Positions 1-11,984 of a stretch of DNA of 64,000 nucleotides are shown one piece after another. The stretch's first letter is position 1; each line of letters begins with the position of its first letter. Source of the stretch: Litomosoides sigmodontis. Its lineage: Eukaryota; Nematoda; Chromadorea; Rhabditida; Onchocercidae. The stretch spans positions 1,178,001 through 1,242,000 of the forward strand of contig OY718807.1 of the NCBI GenBank assembly GCA_963070105.1. Reading direction: 5' to 3'. The position numbers and the translations under genes were made by a program. The notes beneath the pieces are model-generated. The model did not search any database and was not told the DNA's origin. It saw only the letters and a list, made by a program, of their open reading frames with translations.

Positions 1-3000
1 TTTTGCAAACAAGTTTCTCAATAATGCAACCATTCTTCGTCTATAATCACGAGGCTCCCGAAGTGATGCATTCAATTCTTGATACAGCAAACCAACTGGA
101 AAGTGGTGCTTGCAATAAGACGCTGAGAGAATAAATTCGTCCGAACATCGACTAACTGCAAATTGATAAAAAATATACTCCCCCCCAAACTTCATGCAAA
201 AAAAGCGAAAACATATCTCCAATAAAAGTAAACGATATTTTTGAGAAATCAAAAACTTTGAATCTCGACAAATTATGAACCATAATTTTGAATGGCATAG
301 AACTGGAGGTAAGACTAGAAACTAGTATGGTCACATAAAGATTTTCTAATTTTTAAACGATTAAACAGAACACATTTCTCTACCATATAATCTAAATATC
401 AAATTATTTCTGCTGTTTAGGTTATGCAGATCAGCAATGTAAAGAAATAGGTGGAACTCATTTAATAAAAAGAATTTCGTAAACACAAGCTTACAATAAT
501 TGCCGTCGTCCCCATTGCCATTGTTTATCGGAGGTGAGAAAAATTTTGAAAATAAATTCGTAAACAGACTGCCAGTATTAGAGTTCACGACTATAAATAA
601 AGTCAAATGAATTCTTCGAATTAATAAGTTATAGAGACATATCAACTTATTTCAGTTGTTTGCCGATCTTCTTGATATCTGCATTTTATTCCCTCAATTT
701 TATGGTTTCTGGATAAAAAACAAATCGGAAAGAGCTTGCTTCTTGGCGTGCGGAAACACAATAAATTCCAGTTATTATTGGACTGGAAAAATGTGTCGTG
801 TTGACCTGTTAATTAAAAACACTAAGAAAATACATACATATATTATCTGTACTTTGCATGCTGTTCTTCCTGATAATATTTCCGGAAGTATCACACATAA
901 GCGGTAAGCATAATGATATCCAATGTTCATGACTACTAATTATGTGCAAAAATTCTAGTTTGTAATCAAGCATAGTCTGCAAACAGGGTTAGTACAAAGT
1001 TTTCTTTTCTATGTTCTCAGTTCAGCAAGTTGTACTTTATTTTTCAGCTGATCCAGATGATTGCATGAAAGGTCATTAAATAAACTGTATAATATACAGT
1101 TTGCCATAACATCTGTTTTTCTGAAAAAACTTCCACCAGCTTGAACCCATCATCATTAATTATGACAAAATACAACCCTCGTCTTATCAAATTATTTTCC
1201 CAGATCACAGAGTGTGTCTAAACCATATGACTGATTTGAAAAATGGACGTACCCTTGAAAAGCTTTCATCCATACTTTCAACAATATGATGTATCCAGGA
1301 AAATACGGATCCACGATTCATAAAACTCAAGCAGTACTAAAATTCCTTCAGGATTTTAAAACCTCATTCCATTTAACGAGCTCAAAATTCACAGAAACTT
1401 ATTAAGCACTCAAATACAACACACAAAAACCTATCAATCATTTTGATAACATTTTTCAATAAGTCTTAACACTTAAAAATATCCGTTAATTCATATCGAC
1501 AAAATATTACCCTCAAGAAATAAGCTACAGCTGAATTTGCCAGTCGACATTCTTGGGGAATATCTCCATGTTTTAATACGATAAGAGGCACAATTTTCTC
1601 AATTAATTGTTCAATTCTAAACAGCAATTCTTGTGAAAAACGGTTTTCTCTTGGTACCTTAAATATAGGCGAATAAAAAATTTTGAGATAAAATTATAAT
1701 GAATATACAAAAATCTTTCTTTAATTTAAACATGTTTATACATACTAAAAGAATTAAACCTTATATAAACCAACGTCGAACAACCATAATGCCATACTCT
1801 TCGCAACAACAACAAGAAGAAACCAAAGTTGCCGGAATGCTGAGGCAAGCAAGCCATTATCTGCCTGAACAGAGCCGATCTAAAAAGGTACCGTTTCAAA
1901 CTGTCTTAACAAAGAAATCGAAAAAAAATTGCTAAATAGCAAATGATCCTGTAAAACAAAAGAAAGAGTATCATAATTTACATGCGAAGTAATGTGCTTG
2001 CATAAGGCTGAATGTACGGTTTCATCCACGGGATTTGATTTGTTTTTCACTTCTGCTGGTTGGAAATAGTAAATGATAAATGTACGCAAAAGATGGTTTC
2101 GACCACCTGCGGCAATTTTATCAGCAATACCTATCAGAGTGCTATAAAAGACATTTAATTAGCTTTTGCAAAACAACAAACTATTTGTTCCCAAGAAATT
2201 GACCAGTTTCCAGACTAGTAAGCATAAGTACTATGCGCTACCTCTAAACACTGGTGTAAATCCATTATTTTTGAACCAAAAATATTTAAACAAAAAACCC
2301 CAAAGTGCTCAGAGCCATTTCATCGGTTGGCGAATATGGCAACAATGTGAATAGCCGATTCAAAGTTACTGGCAAGAATGGAATAATTCTATCAATCTCG
2401 ATTTCCAGCAGTTCCTAAAAGTTGATAAAATAAAGGAGTGACATGTTATCTCGAGAGTATTTTACATCGGTTTTATCTGACAGCTAAAATAAATCTCTAA
2501 CAACTTTTTCTTAACGTAACGTTTCAAATTTCATTGATGTATAAAAAAGAGGAAGGAATACTAATTAGAACAGTTACTTTATCAGGCAGTGTCTGGTTTG
2601 TTACCTTAAAAAAAATGGCAAAACATGCAGATGGGATAAACAAACTGTTCAGGGTTTTCTAACAGAACTCTCATAGTTGCTCCCAATCACAGGTTAAATT
2701 CACTCGGATGATTGCCCATTGGTGATTTATATTATAAAGCGAAAAGAAAAAAAACGGTCTACTAAAACTAAACAGTCATTTGTTGTTTGCAATGAACCGT
2801 GTTATTATTTAAAAAAATGTCCCGTTCAGTACAACAAACAGAGGAAAGCTCTCTAGTGATGAACAAAAGGCAACATTCATCAATCATACAGTAGGCTGCA
2901 CGTATCAACTGTTATTTTAATGCATTCATAAACAAGGAATAAAATTACCGTTACCAATTAAAATTTTTCGATCAAAATAACGATTAAATTTTTTAAAATA

Positions 3001-6000
3001 CAAGAACACGTCGAGTGTGGTCAATGACATTATGAAACGACGATTGTGCATTACTTTTTTCGACGAAACTAAGAACTAAGCCTCACCTCGATTTTCCGTC
3101 CTACGTAATGACAAAGTCTCTCCTCATTCGAAATCCCACAGTTTTCGATAGATGGTGAACAGGAACGTGTAACTGCTACTAAGGGAGGTGACGGCGATGC
3201 ATTGCTAAATGACGAAACTGAACTGGATGTACTTGACCACTACAACAGTCAAATACGGTTGTTAGCAAATTTACATCTCAAAATAGTCAAAATAATAAAA
3301 TATCTTCTAGAAACTACATAACATATTAAAATTTGAATCAGAATGTGCAAATAGCTCATAAATCATTAGCTTCCTTTAAAAATCCTAGAAAAATTAGAAC
3401 TTAATGTGTTAGAAACTCCTAATCTCCCAAATGAAACACAATATAAAGAAAAAAAATACATAGAACGGTAATAAAAAATGAAAATGAACGGATTTAATAG
3501 TTTTTAGTTCCCAACATAAAGTGTAGGTATTAGTAAAAATGGAACACGGTCGATGAAAAGTGTCAGCATAAGCAAGTAGGCGAAGAAAATCCAATGTTGA
3601 CAATACGTTATCAAATAAAGAAAAATAATAAAAAAAATAATACAAAAAATAGCACAAAGATAAGCCCAATCGTTCGAAGTCTAGACTCCTAAACATCCAA
3701 AGATCATTACTATTCATGTGTGGATAAAAATAGTTGTCCTATGTTAATAAAATTTTCATTTAGGAGAATGATAAACCAACTTTCGTTTTTGACAGCGCAT
3801 CACCAGCAACACCTGCAAGTTGAAGTCTCTGACAACTTTGAAAAAAAGCTTGTAGTTTTGTTTCTGTTGTAAATGCTGAAGAAACAAGCCGCAGACGTAC
3901 ACGGAATAACTGTTTGCCACTGTCTACCCAATGGATATCTGGTCCAATATGCTGTAATGAAATTAATCAGATAGATGGATATGCAGTTGTCACTGCTCTG
4001 GATTTATTAGCAGAAAAAATAAATGAAGTAGGCGAAAAGGATGGTGGCACTAATACCATAACGTAAAATTCAAAAACTACCTTCACACCTAATAATACAG
4101 TAATTGAAACTGAACAACATATCATATAAGGATAACTTGCCCCTTTTCCAAATCCTAACGATTGGTAGTTTATATAATCAGCTGGTAAATCGATGGCCAC
4201 TGATAATGTAAACTCCTGTTCATCACGCTCGATAATCAAACGATCTTTCTTTAACAAAGGTAACCATGCATATCCAATAGGACTATCAGAATTCTAAAAT
4301 TGTAAAATCGAAAAATTTTTTTACGAAGGAGATGTGATTTGGGAGCAATCACCAGTCTACTTTTACAAAAAAAACAATGAAGAATAAAGCATAAAAGCTC
4401 TAGGTTTTTTTTCAAACAATAATTTAACAGTAAGTAAAAATTAAACAATGATATAAGAATTAGAAAAAACCTCGTTTTGAGATTTGTTTGAAGTACCTGC
4501 AACCGACACATGACTAAATGAAAATAATAGATGATCGCCAGCATCCAATGAAACTGGCAGCTGAATTTTTATCTGAAAAAGAAATCCACGTAAAAATACA
4601 TCCTATAATTTATAGAACTAGAATGAAAAAACTCTTCGTTCCTCCAAAGTGTTAGATTCTATGTGATGATTATAAATATATTCCATAAGATTATCTAATA
4701 CTTTAAAGGTTTCCAAGCAAATTTCACTAAACCTGTGCAAACAAAAGATATTACTAATAAGTCAGCAAAAAGTTGTATGATTATAAACAGGTACCTCATC
4801 GTTAAACGCTGGATTTTGCTCGTGATACTGCACTGAGCAACGCATGCTGTGCACAAATGGTGTAGGCGATGCAAATCGATTGTAAATGACCTAAAGTTAA
4901 AAGCGAATTATTTCGAAATCGCATGATGGACTGATTGTTTTAATTAGATAGGTTTGAGCACATAATCGCCTCCGCTTAAAAATTTCCTCAGTTCCCAGAT
5001 GAATGGCAAGTATATTTACTAGATTCATATTTTCCCAGCTATTTAATTTCTGTTCTAGGTTGTTACTTTCTCATGCATGCACAATATTATCTCAGATTAT
5101 TTATTTAATGAAAAAGATTTAAAATAAACATACTTTGCACATGTCTTCTTTTTTGGTTACAGAAATGAAGCGTACAGTACACACGATATTACGTGCTTTA
5201 TTAAACGTTTTCTGGCCATCATACTTGAGTGTCAATGGATAGACATAGAGCAAATTGAAAAGACTTGTATGGGGTCCGTTAACAAAATCGTTAAAAGACT
5301 GTGCTTCAAAGCAAGCTGGTACAATGCTATCCGAAGTTGCGTTCCATGGACGAATGGGCATAAAACTCGAATTTGTGCGCACTGGAAAATTTCTACACAT
5401 TGAAACCACAGAGAAAAAGGAATGTTCGAAGCCAAAAGTAAACCACTTGAAACCAACAAAAATTACATGAATACTTCTATTTACATCGAAAAGATTAAAA
5501 AATATAGACTTGACAGTTCGGATGCTTTTGATGAGAAGTCGATATTTATACTGATAGTTGCCGTTGGTAATTGTGTCAGTCTTCCAGATTTTTCGATTCT
5601 GGAATAAAAGCAGCCAAAGTCCGTGAAACGACACTTTTTAAAATATTTCAAATCTGCTTGAGCGTAAATGACAGGAAGAAAACCAACCGCCCAAAGTCAA
5701 CGAGAATCCTTTGCAAATCTCCGTCACTTAATCTATTTCCTTCGCAACGATAGAGTTGCATTTCATTCGGCAGTTTCGTTCCACATCCCAACATTTCTCG
5801 AAACACAGGTCTGAAACATTACGCCTACTACAAAAAACAACAAGTGGAGTTACATTCAAAATAATTTTAATTGATGACTTGATATTTCAAAATCAAGGCG
5901 TTCGCTAATGCTAGAAAAAGCAACCATACCACATTTCTTTCTGTTTACGAAGGAAATATGAATGATTGCTGAATTAAATGAAATAAAACTCAAGATAAAG

Positions 6001-9000
6001 AGAGAGAAGGATCTGGAGATAGGATGCACTGATACACTATTTGGAACAAATATATATATATAAATGTCCTTCTATCTTCAAATCTAACCAAGATAGCGAG
6101 GTGTCAGACACACAAAAGAAGCATAAGATATGGATAATCTACACTTTAAATAGTAAGTCTTATAATTATAAGTGATAAAGTAAACCTCGCTGCCCAAGCA
6201 AAAGACATTTTGTCCTGAGTCGTCTTCGAACAGGCTTGCTGAACTGCTTTTTGCAATTTTGCAACACCTTTTAAATCATTTGTTGTTCTCATATACATTT
6301 CTGCTGATGTATCGACTGATAGTACTCGATCGACACGAACAACCAGGTAAATATCACGATGTGGCTTGGTAATTGAATATATAACCTGCAATTTTTCTTA
6401 AACCTAAACAAACACAGCTACTAATATTAATAAATGGCTATAAAGAAATAATCCAATAATAATAAATGCATTGCAATTAACTAGCGACAAAGTTTTTGCA
6501 GAAAGAAATTAATAAATATGGAGAAATATCAAAAGGACTAATATAATTGCAAAAGATATAAACTAAACTTTAAGCAGAAATCAGTGAAATATATGCTACC
6601 ACATTACTACTATCATTACACAAGCAGACAGAAGTGACATATGAGGACATGGATTGGGAAGAGGACAAAGGAAGGGGATAGGTGACAACAAAATGCTTAT
6701 TAAGTCGAGGAGCTCCCATCACCAGACTTCCTAATTTTTGCAAAAATAACCTTTCGAGCATTTTTATCTGCAAGCATTCGCTGAGACAGATTATTAACAT
6801 CATCTTCTTCCAATGTGCTTTTATCAACTAGTGTTTTGCCAGCTCCATTTCTGCTACCAATTTTTAATGCTTTAGTTAATTCGTAGCTATTCGGGTCAAT
6901 CCTAAACTCTTCCGACAGCCGATGACCGGCTCGACAATCGTAAAGAAATAAGCGTAAGAAGAAGGGTTCGATCTGAAAATGATAATAAATGCAAAAAAAA
7001 TGAGAGAGAAGTTAAAAACATTCCAAGACTGATATTTCAGCCGATTCAAAAACATTAATATTGAAATAAGATAAACTTCAAGTAATTAACCGATAAGAAC
7101 GCAATGTACATTGAAATCTTTAAATTAAAAGAAAGCACCTGCTGTACATCCGTATTTGAAACAGGCAATTTAATATTCAAATTCAAGAACTCCACAATAA
7201 ACCGAACCACTGTCTTATCTTCTGGTGGCCTTGTTACCTCATTGGCAACAATGTTTGCCAACAAACAGTCTGCCTCACTTTTTGGCATTGATAATCTCTA
7301 AAAGATAAAAAATTTTTCATATAGAGAATATAAGCACCATTTAAATAATTAAAGAATCAATAAATTAATTCGAAAAAATGACTAACATCAAGATCAGGAT
7401 ACAATGCGAACAATGAACGTCTTTTAACAATAGGTGGCTGCAAGGTTTTTGAGGCAGCATTGCGTTCAGCCCAAGAGCAAGTTCCACTCTGCCCTCAAAA
7501 ATAAATTTTCCATGATAAGTTTAATTTCACAGAAACATTCATCCAACCTACCTAATGGCTTGAAGATCTAACTCATAATTTAAATTTATTTTCATCTTTT
7601 AGAAATTACCAACCGGCAGAATCATTACTTCCACCCGGAACTTGTCCGTCACTTCCTGTTGTCTCTCTACATGTTGATTTTGCTCCTACACTTGTACTCC
7701 TTGAAGGCATTCCATCTAGAACATCAACACAAAGAAGTCAAAAAGTTAAACTGAACTTTGAAATTCCAATTGCAATAATATATATATATATAAAATTTTG
7801 GAATCACTGCAGTTCAAATATAAGGATCAGATATTTTAGATGGTGATTTGCATAGCTAATTTATTTATAAACGTTAAACAATTGATACGGCAAAAACATG
7901 CAATCAGTTTCACAATAGTATTATTGTTGCATCATTTTTTTTTGATTTTTCGATTTTCATTTTCACACACATACACACACACACACATACAGACATACAT
8001 ACACACGTATACACACAGAAGGCTAATGCAAACTGTTTATTCACATCATGTTGCCGATGATGTCAACAAGAAAAGAGGAAGCAGTTGTGTGGCAGTTCGC
8101 CATCAAACACGAATAACAGTCGGTCGCCCATCGCCAAATAATCAAGCCGCTACTAGCCTCACACCTCTTCCACCGCTTGGATAACTGAATTCCTCCTTTC
8201 TTATTGATTTTGATAATTTTGTGGAAGCCCGACAAGTAAAGAAATTCAGAAAGAGCCTATTACAATTTTTTCGGTTGTCTTCTCTTAATCGTATAAATGT
8301 CGATGATGATTAAGAGAACACAATCGAATTTGCTGTAATGTTTGCTCACAGAACAGCTTGCTTTCTGATTATGAAAATCAGTTACTTGCTGAAAAATTTT
8401 ATCGTTCTTTTGAATTTCAAGCGTCTATAACATTAGCTGAAGTTATAATTTCAGAAACTTTTAAAAAATTGAGCTTATACTACTATCTTCCCACACCTAT
8501 ATAATTTCTGATCCTTCATGATGTCATAAAAAGACAAGTAACCTTTACAATCTCCAGCCAAAGCACGATCAATTTCAATTAACCACCGTGGTAAATCGCT
8601 CTCAGAATCAGCTGCCAAAACCAATGAACGCCTTTCCGCACCACATCCACTCACCTTCAATTCATTTTTATCATTGTCTCATCATAATTCAAATGTCAAA
8701 ATATCATCGCGAGGTAACTTATGCCTCATAAAGATATCATACTGTCATCGGTTCAATGAGAGGATAAAAACAGCTTATTTACATATTATGTTATCAGTTT
8801 AATCAAAGAAAAAAATAAATTAATGATTCCTATAGGCAACAATGTCCTGCCTCTACAGAAAAAGTGACGAAAACATAAATTTGTATATTCCAACTTTATA
8901 TTACAGATTCAATCTCAGAACTAATTCAAACCATGTATAAAGAATTTTTGTGTCGAGAAGTTATGCTTTCTTGGTTTATTTCAGTAAATGAAACCTTATT

Positions 9001-11300
9001 TGCATAGACAAGTATCTTCACACTTACTTCAAGAACATTTCTGCCCTTTTTAGTGGTCGATAAAGCAGCCTGTTGTACAATCATTGGTGGATGTATTACT
9101 GTGGCAAATTGTGATTTTCGCATTTCTAAAAGAACCTTTCCATCTTCATCTCTCCTCAGCACACAGTAACGCTTCTTCATGCTCTATAACCAAACTCACT
9201 TCTTTAATTATTTGTTAAACAATGAAGTAGAACGACGTTCTGGACAAAATGATCGTCTTAATAGATTTAAAGAGGTACAAAAACGATACAGAGTAGTCCT
9301 TTGTCTAAATATTAACAATACATGTATACTACCATTGCAGAAGAACGATCTCCGGAATAAGTAATTCAGAAGTCCTGTTTATGTACTGACAAGTTGGAGC
9401 TTATCACCAATCGTCATTTACCTTGAAATTATCCAAAAGACCAGTTTCTGGAACGAGAAACAGGAATCCCTCTCGAATAATATCTGAATTGTAGCGACCC
9501 TCCGACTCCTGCAATATATGTATATTGTAATAAATATCGATAAGAAGTTAGATTAGAGAAATAAAAAAAAAGAATTTACCTCTTTTTGTTCATCACAAAT
9601 CATATCACTTTCATAAATTAATGGCTGAAGGTCGATGTCATAACTGAAAAAAATTTTAAATAGTCCGAAGATGTCTACAGTCACCACATATCTATTATTA
9701 ATGAATAGAAACAACCTCCTAGTACCTTAGATTCGATTCTGTTGTTTAGCAGTTTTATTTCTTACTAATAAAGTTAGTTCATGAGTTAGAAGTTTCATCT
9801 TTTAATAACAAAATTTATTTTGAACAAGAACTAAAACTATGATGTAGCTAATATTTATAGATGAAACACTTCCCAAGAACCCAATTTGAAGGATATTTGA
9901 AACATTAATATGACAGATGGCTTACTCAGAACTACTGTGATAATCAGAACCGAATTGCACATAATTAAAACGGATAATACGATACGGAGCAGAGTAAAAT
10001 GCAAGGACTTCTTGGGTAAGTAACCATTTCGCTCCTGTTATTTCTCGTCTACCTAGTGATGACACTACTGTACGTTCCACTGGAGATAGTGATATCACCT
10101 GAATTAACTTTTAATTTTTCGCAAATTATAGAATAGTTTCGTATCAGTAGAAAGAAGCAACGTAAAGGTGGAAACCGAAATATTCTACGAGATCTGAAAG
10201 TTTCGATCACCACCTTACCCAAGTCATTTAACGAATTCTATGCTAATTTTTAACTACGGAATTAAAAAATCCTTCACTACGACTTCTGAAATTAAAAGAT
10301 ACTACCGTAAAATCATCGCGCGGAAACAGCAGCAGTTCTCGTTGGTTTAGATTTTCTATTATTGAGCTGTTCTTTCCCAAAAATTTTTCATAATCCAGTG
10401 GTTCCGCCAACGGTTTTTTACGCTATAGCAATTAGAATTCAGAAAGCTCAGGAGTACAATTCGCTCCATTTACATATTAAAACATTCACTTCCCTTAACA
10501 GGGAACAATCAGACTTAATAAAGTGTTTAAGATTGTTTAAAGAGATTAATTATGGAATAAATAACCGTCGGATTCATTGTACTCATAGCTGTTCGCACTG
10601 CTTCACGAGCTTCTCGAGCCTGTCCCGGCCTTCCCACTCCAGCCGTAAACCTAAATTCCACGAAATTGTGTGAAGATTTATAAATGAGAATATAACTAGG
10701 AGAATTCTAAGAGAATTTACGCAGTGACTTTCTGCATATCGTTCTAATGCTATTTTATTTTATCTTCTTCAAACATCTCTTAGAGGAATTCAAATTTTCA
10801 TGTTTTCTCTGCCTCATTTTTTCATTTATGTTGAAATCACTCCCATTTTAAGAGCTGGAAATTATGCCCAAGTAAAATCAGCTATTTCGTTTTAATATAT
10901 TGTTTCATGCGGTTATTTTTGATAAATATAAAATTTCGTAGAATAAAGCTACCACTTCAAAATTTTTGACTGTTTTTGAAACGTGAAACGATCATAGAGA
11001 ATAAATTTCATTAGAGATGCAGAGATAACCTACGATAAAAATGAAGAAACTGAGACTAAATCCGACTCGTGTCAAGCTCAGTTATTTTCTGGATAAAGAT
11101 GACATATTTGAAGCTTAATTAAAGTCACATTAGCTTCAGCATAAAGTATGTACAGGAATTTCAAAATTATACTTCCGCAATTGTCCACCAACTGATCGTT
11201 GACTTGTTATCTCCACCAAGCCACTACTTCCAGCACTGGAAACAGAAACCATGGACCGACGATCGTCATGTCGAGGTGTGTTACTCTTCATTCTGTTCAT
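1..11300 (-). CDS. Zizimin-type DOCK guanine nucleotide exchange factor (DOCK9/10/11 family), partial
   Basis: Exchange factors of this family activate Cdc42/Rac GTPases through a C-terminal DHR-2 domain; PH and DHR-1 modules mediate membrane binding. Exons read on the minus strand, all phase-consistent down to 1511: 11173-11300 (ATG), 10566-10650, 9926-10098, 9580-9643, 9422-9508, 9028-9183, 8497-8654, 8165-8184, 7614-7715, 7387-7493, 7139-7297, 6751-6972, 6186-6385, 5688-5810, 5485-5598, 5134-5392, 4795-4890, 4471-4572, 4141-4293, 3781-3951, 3087-3239, 2299-2414, 1982-2141, 1760-1879, 1511-1657. 1137-1217 is tentative, and 1-122 is a partial exon; I could not resolve exons between them. About 1,190 residues lie in the window. 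The N-terminal stretch [15 protein letters not shown] resembles the zizimin N-terminus. The PH domain is about residues 150-280 and DHR-1 about 640-890 ([38 protein letters not shown]). Exon 1-122 carries [13 protein letters not shown], typical of the region before DHR-2. DHR-2 is off the left edge. Confidence 0.9.
3952..4140 (-). other. GC-AG intron in the DHR-1 region
   Basis: The exon ending at 4141 (encoding the end of LGFGKG) is followed on the minus strand by GCAAGTTA rather than GT, and the downstream exon starts at 3951 after TTTCATTACAG. Joining these ends keeps the frame and gives [13 protein letters not shown], matching the family pattern of G-K/R-H-x-G-P-E-I-K-W-V-D. I saw no in-frame GT donor nearby that preserves this match. 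GC-AG introns are a known minor class with a strong GCAAGT donor consensus, as here. Confidence 0.75.
7966..8018. repeat. Interrupted (CA)n microsatellite in DOCK intron
   Basis: A run of CA and CATA units (cacacatacacacac style) lies in the intron between the coding exons at 8165-8184 and 7614-7715. It makes a spurious Thr/His-rich reading frame on the plus strand. Confidence 0.9.
9028..9508 (-). other. PH domain exons of the DOCK gene
   Basis: Exons 9422-9508 and 9028-9183, followed by 8497-8654, encode a pleckstrin homology fold. It opens with [12 protein letters not shown], continues with [10 protein letters not shown] (the usual basic beta-2 strand) and ends with the C-terminal helix [12 protein letters not shown], which holds the near-invariant tryptophan. 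An N-terminal PH domain separates DOCK-D/zizimins from the SH3-bearing DOCK-A/B and from DOCK-C proteins. This is the main reason for the subfamily call. Confidence 0.85.
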
Positions 11301-11984
11301 AGAAATCACAATTTATTTGGATGTATACAAAACTCGAGAACGATATCTCATCCCTCTGACACGATAATAAATATGCTTTTATATAAAATACATATGTATA
11401 CTTTTATATAAAAAACATATGGTATACATATGCTTTTATATAAAATCACTCCAAATGATGGACTAATTAAACGATGTAAATGACTCAACAGTTAATCACA
11501 AGCTTTTAATTGGTGACGATCATCGTACAGAATCCGCATCGCGCACAAATCGAATATTAGGGAGCCACGTCGTACAAATCAAAAGTTAGGGACCTCAGTT
11601 GTACAAAAAAATAGCGTAGTTGCAGCAGACCTTACGTAATGTAGCCACGGATGTGCGTGTGGTTTCGGTATGCAACTCTGATAGACCGCACGTAGCGTAT
11701 AATACGTATAGTTGTTGGAGGGAACTTTTAGGGGAGTTTTCTACGGGGGGATGTTTAATTAGTTTTGGTTGAGCGTAGGTGATGCGTGAACTTTGCTGCA
11801 AGACTTGGGCTTTTGTTGGGATTAAGCTGTGGATAAAATCAAGCGGGCAATTCAAAGTGTAAAAAAGCTCATGAAGAAAAATGTAATTTGTTTTGCGAAA
11901 GATGTGCATGGTGTTAGTTTGTTTATCATTAGCTATTTGTCACTTGCAGTTGTTAATTTGAACGTTTAAATCTGATGCAGAAAG
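11301..11984. promoter_or_regulatory. Shared divergent 5' region between DOCK and eEF1B delta genes
   Basis: These 684 bases separate two divergently read start codons and should contain both promoters. Visible content: a CTTTTATATAAAA element present three times at about 11376-11450 with ATACATATG-type spacers, and two related copies of a GTACAAATC..TTAGGGA motif at about 11540-11600. The sequence TCTGATGCAG directly before AAAG-ATG (11971-11984) looks like a 3' splice acceptor, as expected for spliced-leader trans-splicing or a 5' UTR intron of the elongation factor gene. A 104-codon minus-strand frame here has no recognisable features. Confidence 0.5.

Noticed and set aside
361..645. 94-codon minus-strand frame in the DOCK gene
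   Set aside because: It does not resemble the expected DOCK segment and lacks clear splice sites; likely intronic.
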